Shown one piece after another: positions 1 to 11,925 of a stretch of 64,000 nt of DNA (the stretch's first letter is position 1; the number at the start of each line of letters is the position of its first letter). The notes under the pieces are model-generated. The model did no database searches. It was not told the DNA's origin and saw nothing but the letters and a program-made list of their open reading frames with translations. The DNA lies in NCBI GenBank assembly GCA_018806985.1, contig JADANN010000468.1:4200072-4264071 (forward strand), given 5' to 3'. The translations under genes and the position numbers were made by a program. This DNA comes from Angiostrongylus vasorum (taxonomy: Eukaryota > Nematoda > Chromadorea > Rhabditida > Metastrongylidae).

Positions 1-3000
1 AATGCACTGGCGATTAATGCCTAGGGATTCGTTATACTAATGTGTCAGCGTTCGCCGTTGATCAATTCCTTAGGCACACGCCGTGCATTCGCCTCTGTCA
101 AGCATTGTAGAGGTAGCTGAATGCATATTTGGCTTATACAGTGACCAATGGGTACCAACGTTACAAGAGTCAGTGTTTTCTATTTTCCCAAACAAGTCTT
201 ATTTCTGGCCTTTCAATGATTGGTCGTTATCACACCGAAAGAAGGCGGAACAAGCAATTTGGAGTGTACTGGTACTACCACAGTCTTCTTGCGACAGTTA
301 CCACATATCTTGGTATTGAGTTACACTATAAAAACCATACCTTTTATAAAGTCTTTTACACAGGTCTAGACTACCTCTGCTCCGCTCTTCTACACTACAA
401 GGGTTTTCTACAAGTCCTTGTACAAGGACTTTATAGCAAAGATTTGTCGCAATGGAACGTTAGAAGGATTTCACATAGAAACCTGCGGACTGAAATAGAG
501 CGAACAAGGTATGAAGTAACCTAAGTTTTTCTGGAAAAGTTTCTCGCGAATTAACATGTGGAGATCTTCCAGTAGAAAGTACGGTAACCAGTTAGAGCGC
601 CTTATAGCAAACATAAGGTTTTGCCTAACCAATGCCACCGATGTCCCATTGTTCTTATACATGACAGACCAATCTCAATGGTGTAACATTCTTTTTTCCG
701 TAAAAATGACTGCAAACCCTGATAACCAAGAAATAAAGTACCGAGACCGTCGAAAGTTGATATTCGTCCAATTATTTAGCCTAGTTTTGTAAATATACCA
801 TTGTCGGCACCGGTGAGGAGCACCAGTCAATGGTCATCTATAGTCCGAAGTTGGAAAGCTCTACAGAGAAGCGATGGAAAAAGATATTAGTAAAGAAACA
901 GCAGGCATACTGCATAATGCTGTAGAAGTTGGAAAAAGAAACAGCCATTCCTCCAAGGAGTTTTTGAATTAAGAGACCAAGGTGCTCTCCGGAGTCCAGA
1001 AAGAATACTCACTATGTCCTGAAGGAAAGCAAAAGAGGAGCATCCACAACATCTGCTCATGTCTAAGTCCCTCTTTGTCATGTTAAAAGGTTGTATACGT
1101 TGTACTAACCACTCTACTTCGGAATTCTGAATGCTATCTTGACAATAAAAAGCCGCGCTACATTTAAGGTAAACATGCTTGCACTCGAATGTATGATTAA
1201 CCTACCCATACATGAACACTTTGTACAACAAAAGCTTATCTAATCTGATGCAAAGAAACAACTTCGAAGAGTGGCGATTTGGAATGAAAAAAACAGCACG
1301 ACGACTGATTATCGATATCGCACCTTCTCTAGGCTCGGCGTTGAAGCATTCTGCGCTACCTTAATTTTGGTGGTTTCGGAAACCGTCGCTTAGAAACTCA
1401 TTGATTAGTATGCAACAGAAGTGGATAGAAGCAATGTGACACCCCCATGATAACTATGACCCTTCAAGATGGGTCATAATTTCAGAATTGTGCTTTCAAA
1501 ATCGGACGAGGGATGCTCTCCCAGGGGAAGTACCACAATGAAATTGACTTCTTTGCTATCTATATGAGGTTTTGCCTCATTAATCTTTTCCACGATCTAC
1601 GATGAGTCGGAATCTTGAAAGTGTTAAAAAATTCTTATATCACTGGTTGGCTAGGAGAATTCCATTGTCCATGAAATAAACGAGCAAAACTGTCCCCGCA
1701 TTCAACACCTTCACAACACAGCCGAAAAAGCCAGTATCAAAGCGATAGCGCAATCGATGAAAATTCCGGAGTTAGTGGGCGAGATGGTGTAAAAGTGACA
1801 GACATGCATATATAATCTCCGAGCTTGAAAAGCGTGAATAGAATGTGATTGCTTATAGCACGGTTATGGTAAAAAATGGTTGAGAGAAAGATAAGTCCAA
1901 CGCCCTCAAAGGAGCAGCGGATGACACGTGAGCCCTGGAAAAAGGTAGTCGCAGGTTCGAACCTCATCTGATGATCCGAGTTTTGTTCGTTACTCAACAT
2001 CATTATGGTTGTATTTCACAAATCGATGGAAGAACCGAAGACTTATTGTACTAGATGAAAAACTGAGTTTCAAAACAAGCGATCACGAAATTTTTCACCG
2101 CAAAGGCTTTTTTGATGAGCACCGGAGCATACCATTCATCAACTATGCAATAACTCCAAAGCAGTAGTTTCACCATTCTACATCTTGTTTTTGGGGTAAA
2201 GAGAGCGATTCCGGAGGACGATACTGTCTAGTTGAAATTACGTAAATCCGCTGCTAAGGGCATGAGAACAAAACACGACGGATAACATATAGAGGCGAAA
2301 ATCAATGTCGAATAGCTACACTATCTCTTAGCTACATCTCAATGAATTGAGTATCTCCGAATGCGTCGGTTATGTGGAATAACATTGGAAGTCATTGTGA
2401 TGCACGACTTATTTAATAGGTGAGCAAAGTTAAACGAACCTCTTGGAGAACTTACATCGTCGCGGATATTCGAAAAGCACAAAGGATTTCCTGTTGCGTG
2501 ACCACCTGCTGAAATTGTTCCTGCACAAAGGCTGTACATCATAGAAACCTCGACGCTACCTAGGCATTATGAGACTTAAGCATCATCGTACATGCACACT
2601 ATCAAGAGTCTAATGATAGTTGCATCCCCCACCATCGAAGTGTTAGAAGCATTCCAAAATTCTGGCGTATGTCAACAATCAAAGATCACTGAAGCGCCAG
2701 CAAAGCCAAGATGAGGAAAGCTCTGTATGCCGTAGAACGATGAGGAGCTTAACGACAACCGGTCGACAAAATCTGTGAACAAGTGTCTCCTACAAGGCTT
2801 ATGACAAAAAGGCAAAGTTATATAGTCCAAACTCCTCAAAAAGGTCGTAGCAGGGAGAAATATTAAGTTTTTCGAGCCCATAGTGCCAGCAGATGTCATT
2901 AGACTACTCTTCGTCAGGATAGGGCGAAGCGGATATTTTACCGGCGCCGGCTCGGTCACTCTAAAATCGGTAGGGAAGCGGATAATACATGTAAATGCAC

Positions 3001-3050
3001 ACAGTTAGCTGATAGCACCTTGTTAATAAATGAATAACTTTGGTTCTGGC
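1..3050. other. Stretch without a recognisable gene
   Basis: No reading frame here resembles a known protein. A weak dispersed repeat pair is visible: 1737-2003 and 2672-2959 share short blocks, for example a stretch reading 'agtccaac..ctcaaa'. One has a Pol III B-box-like GGTTCGAACCTC at about 1952. This may be a decayed tRNA-derived SINE but is too eroded to call. Confidence 0.4.
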
Positions 3051-3055
3051 AGTGT

Positions 3056-3165
3056 TTGGCGGGGGTAGATTGCGGTCAATTTGACCTTTTCCAGGCTCTG
3101 GCGAAGGCAAAATCGGCCGAAACGTTAGCGTCATAGCAATAAAGAGTAAAACAACACCTAGCCTT
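3056..3165 (+). mobile_element. Penelope-like element terminal remnant
   Basis: The segment carries the motif 'CCGAAACGTTAGC' preceded by a GC-rich hairpin and 'GGCTCTGG'. It matches the terminal segment of the Penelope-like copies at 63.7-64.0 kb and 61.9 kb and the arms at 4.3-5.2 kb. It is a short solo end with no coding part. A hammerhead-like core can be traced at 3094-3129, but core bases are changed. Confidence 0.55.
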
Positions 3166-3439
3166 TCCTCTGTAATAACATCAAGAATTAATGAACATCT
3201 TTGGCAGAGAAAATTATGTGGTTCCGAAGGCCTAATTTAAATAACTTCAACTTCATTGCTATAAAATGTACAGCTTTTCAAAACTCATTCAATGCATTAC
3301 TGTTGTTGTCATGGAATCGTCGGATTTTTCGATGTTCTAATACGTTATTTGTAAGATAAAACAGGAGAGTATTTCAGCCACTGAAATTAAAACTTCAGTT
3401 TCAGTATTTACAAGATTTGACCAATCTGCTGCTATTTCC

Positions 3440-3850
3440 TCTCAACGGGCTGCCTCCTCATCGTGGCTGGTAGGTAGTCCTGGGTTTCGCGCTTTGATGA
3501 ACAGCGGGGAAATTCGTCCCCCAGGCAGGGTCTCCCAAGTTGGGGAAGAGGTCTGGCGTTTCCGTCAGGAAACCCAGCTAAGAGTAAACCAATACCAGAA
3601 TCCACCACCGTCCTGGTATCAAACTGGTTGCATGGTGGCAAATCTCCCTCTGGCCCACAAGGGCTGCGGCTGCCTGTCGTGGTGACGACCTGGAGCAGAC
3701 TTTGGCCAGACTGTCCTCGGGATTCCAGGGAACCACAATGGCTTAACCAGCAAATCTCCGAAAGAACGGAAATTATGCTGTGGCCCGCACAACGAGTGCA
3801 GACGGGCCACCCACTTATCCAAGTAAGTACTTCTATTTTTAAAAACGTCA
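3440..3850 (+). repeat. RTE-5'-like module, stand-alone copy 1
   Basis: About 400 bp, starting with a 'cctcatcgtggctgg' block and ending soon after 'cgggcc..ccaagtaagt'. Related copies lie at 32155-32400 (+), 42541-42915 (-), about 15480-15660 (-) and 47500-47800 (-). The same sequence forms the leader of the RTE element starting near 22325. It encodes a short peptide-like frame with 'NLPLAHKGC' that is also legible in the other copies. It may be a non-autonomous derivative of an RTE 5' region. No protein function is claimed. Confidence 0.7.
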
Positions 3851-4341
3851 CTTAGATAGAGATGATTCGAGTCTCAGTCCCTGATTTTTCTTGCAAAGTT
3901 CACTAAATAGAACGAGTAAATGACCACATGATCTACTTAGGTCTCATAAAAAAACGAGAACCAATTATGAGGAATATAGGTCCTAAGAAGTCGTTTACTA
4001 TTACACCGTTTACTATTGAAGAAAAAAATTAAGGCCAGTCTAGTACAGCCATCTAAAGTTTTGAAGGAAGATAACACTTGACAGGATTTCAGCACTTCAG
4101 TGAGGGAGCAGGTCGAAAATCCTCAACTTATAATACAACCGAATCTCCGAACCGAATACAACCGAAACCGAACCTCCATATGAACACTTTCTTGGAGGAT
4201 GCTTCCAGGACAACAAAACAAATTCACGAAATGTCGCGACCTGCACAATAGGTAGAAACGGGTTATCGAAATATTTAAATACTAAGTAAGAACTTAAATA
4301 TTCATTGTTTTCCATTGTTGGGCAAACACGGGATTGGCATT
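3851..4341. other. Non-coding stretch
   Basis: AT-rich sequence between the RTE-5'-like module and the Penelope inverted repeat. Nothing recognisable is seen. Confidence 0.4.
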
Positions 4342-5160
4342 ATAGTATTTATAGGCATAGAAAAGTTAACGTTTCGGCGGTTTCGTTTTGTTCAAAGCTT
4401 GGAAAGGTCAAATTGAAATGCAATCTACTCAGCCAAACACATTCATAGCCTTAGCAGATAGGGACTTAACACATAAATTTGCATTCGCATAATAAACAGC
4501 TTCTTTTGAACACCTGCTGTTTTATTCTTTGTAAGCGTTCCAGCTAATTGGTGGAGAGCAGCCTCACAAAGTATTGCGTGGGAATGTGCCAGGGTCAGGT
4601 CATAGAATCAGCCCGAGGTATGGCGCGAGGTCACGCATGACAAGACACTCCTCCTTGCGGTTCATTTTTGGATTTTTAGAATTAATCCAAAACAAGGTTT
4701 TACGCACTGATGTAATGGCCTCCTGTGCCAGGATAGTAGCTTTTGCTTCAAAACTTTTTCCGTTATATCTCTGTGTCCGATGCGCACCTAGTGGAGCGTT
4801 TGGTTCCAATTCAAATTTACCTTTCTTTCGGAGAATCGTACCTGAGGAGTGTCTTATGATCACGCCTGACTTCGTGCCATACCTGGGGCTGATTCTGTGA
4901 CCTGACCCACGCACATTCCTCGCCCGTGTATTTATTACTCTCTGCGGCTGCTCTCCACCAATAACTTGAATACTTGCAAGTAATAAAATGATGGGTGTTT
5001 AGAAGAAGCTGTCTATTATGTGGATGCAAATTTATCTGCCAAGTCTTATCTGCTAAGGTTATGAAAGTGTTTGGCTGAGTAGATGGCATACCAATTTGAC
5101 CTTTCCATGCTCTAAAGAGGGCGAAACCGCTGAAATATCACGTTTTGTGTGCTAATAAAT
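4342..5160. mobile_element. Penelope-like remnant in inverted-repeat form
   Basis: Left arm about 4345-4660 and right arm about 4845-5155 are imperfect reverse complements. Both contain the 'GGAGAGCAGCC' block, 'GGTCA..TCACAGAATCAGCCC' and the terminal 'CGTTTCGGCGG'/'GCGAAACCGC' motif. The roughly 190-bp centre, read on the minus strand, encodes the end of a GIY-YIG nuclease domain ('PLGAHRTQRYNGKSFE', 'LFWINSKNPKMNRKEECL'). The same end is seen in the copy at 63.2-63.6 kb. Only the C-terminal end of the element is present, twice and head to head. No intact frame remains. Confidence 0.75.
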
Positions 5161-5284
5161 GCTATAATACCAACCTCGTCTTTGCTCATTGAAGAAAAAC
5201 AGTGGGTTGTCGTTCGATGCTGAGGTTAACTGAAAGTCGGTCTTAGGAAATTAAATATTGTTTTGGGTAACTGTAGATTAGGTT

Positions 5285-5550
5285 GCAATTTTTTCGTGAA
5301 TCTAAGTACCAATGTGTGGTTGCCCGTAGGTGGCACACCCATAATTTCGTCGTTAATCTGCCACCTGGTGTTCGCCTGTGAATGCTATACCGGGAAATTT
5401 TTCGCCAACCTACCAGGTGCTGGTTATCCATGGGTGCTTTACTAGGGAGTTTTTCGTGAATCTGCCACCTGGTGGTTGATTCCTGATTGCTTATCGGCAA
5501 GTTTTTCGTGAATCTTTCAGTAAGTGGTTGTATGCGGATCGGCAAGTTTA
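5285..5550. repeat. Imperfect minisatellite, about 55-60 bp unit, five units
   Basis: Each unit opens with a form of 'GTTTTTCGTGAATCT' (near 5289, 5347, 5397, 5449, 5509), mostly followed by 'GCCACCTGGTGGT' or a variant. The units are diverged. A 121-codon minus-strand frame (5608-5243) spans the array but has no recognisable domain and is treated as incidental. Confidence 0.7.
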
Positions 5551-5609
5551 TTGCAATTTGCCGTTTTTCTGGTTTCCCAAAGTTCATTGGGTCTTTTGCC
5601 TTACACAAA

Positions 5610-7600
5610 CATCGTGAATGTGAAGAGGAGAAATGTTGAATTAATGTTTTACTAAACAGAATGCAAGTTTTAAACTATACCTGATACAGAATCATACAGC
5701 GAAAAAAGCAACATTGGATAACTTAAACGTTATTATAACTAATTAAGACATATAAATTTGCTACATATACATGTATATATGTATTTGGAGCATACAGATT
5801 TGGTTGCTGTTCTTAGTGAATTGTTCGAATTGACGGTCTCGAGTTCTATTTCCCTACTAAGAATCACTACAGTTTATCTTAATTTTTACAACTTTATTTC
5901 GTGTAAATCCCACTACACTTGATCAGAGTTGTTCGTTACTGCTCTTAGTTATCGAGAACGTCAATTGACCTTAAAGGAGGGAACTGAAGAATGAGAAAGA
6001 CTAAAACAATTTATGACTTTTCCACATGGAAAGTTTGCAGCTTAAGACTCTGCGAAATTCATTTCAAAAACGAGTCTTTTTCTCTGAACAAAGAGAAGGA
6101 GCAGATGTGAAGAAACTGCCATGATAAGAAGCGAAACGCTGTTTTCGCATTGGGAAAAAAAAGGAAGAGAAAGAAATCCTAGGAACTCCTAGAACAGTAT
6201 TAGCACTACTCTTTAAGTCAACTACTCAACCATCGAATCTATATTTGAATAATTAAATCCGTAAGACTTCCTGTAGTTCGAAAATGTGTGACAGTTTCAG
6301 TGAGAATGCTATGCTACCTACCTAATGGTGACGGAGGTGGCGACGGTGGCGATGGTGACACTAAGTAGAGAAGAGGACGAGGGCGGTCTAGTCAGTCCGC
6401 CAGGCCTTTCCTTTAATAACACCCTCATTGAGGAGAGGGAAACGTAGAAGGCCGGTTATACAGCAGACTGGCCCAAAAAAGGTAGGGTAATCGAGTACAA
6501 ACGCTATTTCATGAATGCCTATGTTGAAATACGTTAAAAAGTGGAAGCAGCCGTTCGAAAATGGGCGAAATTCACGGCTAAGAAAAGCGTAAAAGTCAGA
6601 CTTAGGGAAAAAGAAAAAAGAACTAGAAGGAAAGTTGAGTTGGCCCGAACATACATCGAGTGTCCTTAGCTTGATGAAATGCATATTAAAATATAAGCTG
6701 GACAGAAAAAAACGCCTATCTACCTCAAAACTACCTATGTACGTTGTTTTGTATGTTGTCATACCAAAGTGGATTGTTCAAGCGGAACGAAATGAGGCTT
6801 ACGACTGGTCGTGGATTTATTTGCCATCACTGAAAGCTGATGGAGTAGTTCGTCTGTCTTCGAAGAAACGCCAATTCCGAATTTTCTTTTCCGCAAATAA
6901 CTTTTTCTAGCTTATTAAAAATATGAAGAGTGGTTGCTCTGTCACCGCCTATTAAGGGTACTATGACCGTTAACTGAAAAAATATTACGATTTTTCTGTT
7001 CTTCAACATATCACATAGGCCGTAAAAGTAGTTTTACCCGCGTAATCTTTAGCACACAATGGAAAATTTATCCAAATAGGGTTAAGTGGCACAGGAGTTC
7101 TTCAATCGAGGGATATAAAAATCATGCCCAAGTCTTATTTTTTGTGCCTCCTATTCATTTTAAAACTCTTCTACATCTCCTTGTCATTTCTATCAGAAGG
7201 AAAGTTTATTGAAGGAAAAGAGCGTCCATCAGTCTACAGTTTCAAGCATTCCCACTCAATAATATTTTTCCTTAGCAGTTTTACAGTTTTCTTTCTTCTT
7301 ATTAACAAACACGTTTACTTCCGAAGAAGTGTTAGCGGTAGCATCGCCTACGAAGCATAAACGAAAAACAACGATGATTTCACTAGAACAAGAACTTCAT
7401 CGCTCTTCTCAAATTCACCTTCGCCATTCTGGATATCCAGAATTTCAATCATGGATGATTCTGCCAAATTTTAAGACTTTTCTGAGATCCACTCATCATT
7501 TTTTTCACTGTTTTGTTGAACTTTTGAGATTCGTCACTAAGAAACTCATTTCCTGAAGTGTTGTTTTGCAACAAGTTTCTCCCGACAAGGTCGAAATTTC
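5610..7600. other. Stretch without a recognisable gene
   Basis: Frames of 124 codons (6762-6388, minus), 91 codons (6635-6910, plus) and 78 codons (7124-7360, plus, hydrophobic) overlap or are isolated. They show no recognisable domain, paralogue or consistent splice sites. They could include exons of a poorly conserved gene, but nothing supports that. Confidence 0.35.
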
Positions 7601-8025
7601 CCAAGAAAAGCCAATTGATGTTGCATGATGATCGTCAACGACGTGCTCTCGTCAAAACTGTGTAAGCGGGTAGGTGCTCGTCAACCCCCTGCCGAACCCC
7701 ACCCACTTGCGAGACAGTCGCCGATCGATCGATTCCTATCGACAGGTAAAAAACGATGTCGCAATATCATCTCCAACTCGAATCCGACTTTTTATCGCAG
7801 ATGTCTTCCGTTCTTCAGTACCAGTGACGCACGACGATGTTTTCTATCTTTCTTCTTCATAAAACAAGCTTCAATCTTTCATACTAAGTCTACATGTTAT
7901 ATTTTTCTCACCTTCTCCTTTTCTAACAGCGCATCTTTTGCTGGAGCTTAGTGTGGCTCCTACAGTCTAGGCGATTCTTGAAGGATTGGTTTTGACGACA
8001 ACGACAACGGCAAGAATAGGCTGCC

Positions 8026-8397
8026 ATGGGCAACATCATCTACGTGGATCAAGTTGTTTGCCATGATTCGTTAGAGGCATGTCAGTCGAACTGTAGAACC
8101 GGTGAATGTTTGTTCGTTAACACATGCAACGGAGCGGCAAATAAATTCACGTGTTTTTTTTTAGACTTCCGTCCCATCACATGGTTGATGTTTGGTTGTT
8201 TCCTACTCGTGCTGTGTATCTGCTCTTCACTGGTGGCTTGCTATGCCTGTCGAGCCATTCGAGAGTCATTGAGATGGCAGATGGTTCACACTCCTAACCG
8301 GGATGTTGTTTTCAATCATTCGGAACCATTTCATTATATTCACACTCCTACCACTCTGACAACGGCGCCGAAGCATCTATACGGCACTAGACGCTAA
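8026..8397 (+). CDS. Small cysteine-rich single-pass membrane protein, unknown function
   Basis: A 123-codon frame from an ATG in good context (GGCTGCCATGG) to TAA. The N-terminal part is Cys-rich (residues about 12-45, eight cysteines). One strong membrane segment follows at about residues 50-73 (core 'WLMFGCFLLVLCICSSLVA'), then a basic stretch (CRAIRESLRW) and a roughly 45-residue polar tail rich in His, Pro and Thr. I do not recognise the family. A TTTTCTAACAG just upstream (about 7920) could be a trans- or cis-splice acceptor. An in-frame 63-nt candidate intron (8102-8164, G|GTGAAT to TTTTTTTTTAG) would remove part of the Cys-rich region while keeping the frame. The gene is convergent with the transporter copy ending at 8959. 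Its partial duplicate beyond the second transporter copy (39430-39660) shows it was duplicated together with that gene, which is the best evidence that it is real. Confidence 0.6.
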   Translation: MGNIIYVDQVVCHDSLEACQSNCRTGECLFVNTCNGAANKFTCFFLDFRPITWLMFGCFLLVLCICSSLVACYACRAIRESLRWQMVHTPNRDVVFNHSEPFHYIHTPTTLTTAPKHLYGTRR

Positions 8398-8958
8398 CTA
8401 CATTTCTCTGCTTCATTCATGTGTTTAGTCAATAATCTTCTTTGTGTATAGTAGCACAATTACTGTAATGAATTATACGACTAAAGCATGACCTTCACTG
8501 TTATTTCAATGTGCCAGCAATGTTACCAAAATTGCGATCTTTAAGAAATATTTGCAAAGCACCTACAATTTCTCCAGTGCGGTCAGTTTCGTCTTTTTAT
8601 TGTAGACTAACGTCTTTTATTCCTGTGATTGTGCTACCCTCACATCGAAATAGTAGAATACGGGTTGATTTATGTAAAACCAGACGGAGATTGTGAACCA
8701 AACTTCATTTACTGAAACATTACTGTTCCCAAAAAACGACGGAGGGTAATTCTTTGCATACGTTATCTAGGTATCGGAGATGTTATTTATCTCATCCATG
8801 GGAACGCTTCTATTCATCATAGAAAGAAAAATTGCAGCAAATCATGAACAGTCGTAACATCTCAACATTAATTTTGTTCAGAGATCGGATCAATAAATCA
8901 GCTAACAAATGGGTTTCAAATACGAAAGCAGATCAATAAATGAATTGGTAAATGCGCT

Positions 8959-9087
8959 TCAGACACGAAGACGTCTCTCGTTTCGTTCTGCAATTGTACG
9001 ATGGGCATTGCTACGTGGGCCCCAGAGCTCTCCATCCGGAATGAATAACCGTTTAAAATTCATTCTATAATAATAGCAGGAAAATAC
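8959..9087 (-). pseudogene. Copy A exon 15, C-terminal cytoplasmic tail and stop
   Basis: Acceptor AACTTTCCAG, 129 nt, same length as copy B. It encodes a short Tyr-rich start (VFSCYYYRMNFK), then 'PDGELWGPR', the SLC6 tail motif usually ending in WGP, then basic residues and TGA. The former poly(A) signal position (8873-8878) reads AACAAA on the coding strand, where copy B has AATAAA. Confidence 0.85.
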
Positions 9088-9193
9088 CTGGAAAGTTAAA
9101 CAATAACGCTATTCATCACACTGAAGACTCAGAAAAAAGTTGCATCTAACGGCGAGTAAAATTGAAAAAAATGACTGGAGCATTGTAAAGTAA

Positions 9194-9742
9194 TCAGCAC
9201 TTAAACTGCATAAAAATCATTGTAGTAAGTATTATAATTGTATGGGAGCAGTATGAGGAGCATTGATTGGATCTTTGAGACTCGGAACTTGAAGAAATTC
9301 TCCTTGGACTTTGAAACCTCTCAAAGTTCTTTGATAACACCATAATATCCATGTCCCGAAAAATGAGTGTCCAATGAAAACGCCACAGCCGGTTCACATT
9401 ACACTCATTAGTAAAGTATACTTTTTTCATTGATGTTTGTGAATGAACACATTTCTTCCTCTGACTCATCCCATCGGTCTTCATTGGCACTGTAGTCCGA
9501 AATCTCAGAGTTGGGTAACTACATTACTACCGCCACTATGACAGCAAAAATGAAGCCAATATGCAAAGATAATGAAGAGGAAAGCAGTTACCTGATAACG
9601 CGAGAGAAATCTTTAGTGAATCGACGAAGCATTCTGGATAACGAAATAAACATCGTATAAATCTTATACAACTAAGAAGAACTATGGCTAATTGGAGACA
9701 TAACACGATGGCAGTGATAATGGTTTCATAAATTAATAGCAA
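9194..9742 (-). CDS. Candidate two-exon small membrane protein inside the last transporter intron
   Basis: Exon 1 (about 9742-9592) encodes a hydrophobic segment ('IVLCLQLAIVLLSCIRFI') and ends at CAG|GTAACT in phase 1. Exon 2 (9489-9194) starts after CTACAG in the matching phase and runs to TGA, encoding a polar Ser- and Arg-rich tail. The 102-nt intron and matching phases are the only support. No ATG begins exon 1, the family is unknown, and I see no equivalent in copy B. It may be an extra gene nested in the last intron, or chance. Confidence 0.25.
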
Positions 9743-10667
9743 CCCTTATAAAAAATTTGGGTACGGGAGGATACAATGGCATATTGCACATTGTTTTCTA
9801 ATGAAGATCACAAAGCACATGAAAAGTACAACGATGTAGAAGAACATGAAGAAGGGATGTCATCCAGAGCCACTGCCGTTCAACTGATGTGGGTGGAATA
9901 TTCACATCTTTGGCCAAAGATGAGAGAGTGCTAGCGTATTATGAAATCGATACAGACACGACCAAAGACCTGTGAGGAGAGTTGCAAGTGAAGTGATTTT
10001 TGTAACACATTAGATGAGAATAGCGTACATGGTATAGTATACAACTGATACAAAGGATGTGTAATAATACGAGAAAAACACAGACTCTGTAAAGACTATT
10101 CGTAGAGAGCACTCCTCATTACATTAACACACATTTCGCACGTTAGTTATAGGGTACTTCATGTATACGACTTGTCTTTTTCAATGTAATCACTATGCCT
10201 ATGTAATCAACCCATCCACAAATTTCGCTCTACATTAATACCTAGATTTATCAGTAGTATTTGCGTGACATATTCCTTCTTTTCTCACAATACTTAATGA
10301 ATCTATTGCAGAAGCTTCTAGGTTACTGTTATTGCAATTTGCTTCTACCTGTTGATCACGTTAGTGTATATCTTTTCTATACATTTGTGGCTGCGATCAT
10401 CACAGATTTGTTAACAATATTTACATAATAGTTTAATTACTCGATTTTGAGGTTCGGACAACTACATTGATAAAGGTTTTGCATCGCAACGTAAAGGATG
10501 AGGAGCAGACACCACTCGACTAGCCAATTTACATTATTCTGTGCCGAGTAAAGAATACGCTATATACTACTTTTCATTGTTTCGCTTTTGTCGCTTTTTT
10601 TCAGTTTTTTACTTCTTCGTTATTCATCATTTGTAAGTCATTTCGGATAATAAGAGATTGAACAAAC

Positions 10668-10988
10668 CTTATATAAGGCACAAAGAGGTATTGGTGATAA
10701 TAAGATGGACATAGCTACTTTATCCCTATCATCAAAATTAGTGGCTGGATGACTGATGCTTAGCATAAGAGTTGCCTAGAATACTAATTATTAAATTCTT
10801 TTTCTTTTTTAATCACATCTCGCTTATTTATAAGGAAGAAAGGCAAGTCTGCTTTAAAGTGCAACATTTAGCTGTCATTTTTCCAACTAAGAACTCACAC
10901 ATAAAACGATGGGAATCACTCCGGTCCATAAAGCTGTTGTCAGCAAGTTAACTAAATATTCGATAAATCCAATTTGTACTTGCACAGC
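10668..10988 (-). pseudogene. Copy A exons 13-14, TM11 and TM12
   Basis: Exon 13 (10988-10899, 90 nt, acceptor CTTTCAG, donor GTGAGT) encodes TM11 ('YLVNLLTTALWTGVIPIVLC'). Exon 14 (10775-10668, 108 nt, acceptor TTCTAG, donor GTTTGT) encodes the last loop and TM12 ('ILLSPIPLCALYK'). Lengths equal those of copy B and both are open. Confidence 0.8.
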
Positions 10989-11925
10989 CTGAAAGAGAGA
11001 ACCATTCTGGTTTCAAGCAAAGTTTCAAGGGGTTCCAGATCGATTTTAAAGAAGAAGACCTATTTTCATTTGAAGTTTTGAAAACTTAAAAACAAGAGAA
11101 CAAGAGAGGCATTTGACCGAAGACTTAGTAAGATTTCGAAAAGGCCAATAGGAAATATGAGGAGAGAGAGGTAGCACAGTCATTAGTGAGTGTGGGAACG
11201 CCTTTAGTACGGTCATGTCCAGTATAGCAAGGATAATGGACTCAACTAGCATTCCACGACATCTGTAAAGAAAATGAATTCCTCAACCGTCAGCCGAAGC
11301 AACTCGCGAAATGTTCGAATAGCTTTGTGGACGATAAATGTGATGACAAAAGAACCGAATGCAAGAAGTGCTGGAAGCCATGCAGTATGTGTGATGGAGA
11401 GTTTTGCAAAAATAAAAAAAAGTAGGTAGGACTCCGAGTTTTCTCACGAGGATCTTTTGTCAAACGTTATAAAGCCTGGATGCACGGCTCTTTTTCATGT
11501 ATTAAACATTTCAACTGTAGAAATTAAATGCTGAACAACATCACACGGTGTGACTGGTAAAACGAAAAGAAAACGCTAGTAGGAGGTTCCATCTTCTACA
11601 CATTTTAGTGAATACACCGGCTTTTTCTGAAGAATTTTTCTCCACAAAAGAAAAACATTCCATCTCAGTCAAATCCTCAGCGCGATGTTGCAAACCGACA
11701 AAGAGCTCGACAATTTCGTCTGAAAGACCCGACAAAGGAAATATTCTGTCAGGATTCGCTTCGCGGTTTTGCTAAAACAGCAATAAGTCGGAAGTAGAAT
11801 GAACCGGAGTGCACATAATTCTCCTGACGCGTACGAGCCATTCATGGTATCTGGCTAGGTCAATTAGTCCAATTCATAAAAATTCAGGTAGAATACATTG
11901 GTAAATAAAAGCTATGTTTGCTTAC

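Noticed and set aside
1940..2000. Possible tRNA gene around GGTTCGAACCTC
   Set aside because: No cloverleaf could be drawn: no matching acceptor stem or anticodon arm upstream.
7625..7951. 108-codon plus-strand frame upstream of the small membrane-protein gene
   Set aside because: No recognisable domain, no match in the duplicated block, and an overlapping second frame. Probably promoter or leader DNA.
9500..9530. Second SL1-like match on the minus strand (TTACCCAACTCTGAG)
   Set aside because: Only about 14 of 17 bases match and it lies inside a candidate intron. Chance is likely.
11541..11735. Possible extra transporter exon between TM10 and TM11 with an acceptor TCTTTCAG
   Set aside because: The TM10 exon joins the TM11 exon directly in phase 0 in both copies. 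The frame is closed in the needed phase, and copy B has lost the AG and has a repeat inserted nearby.
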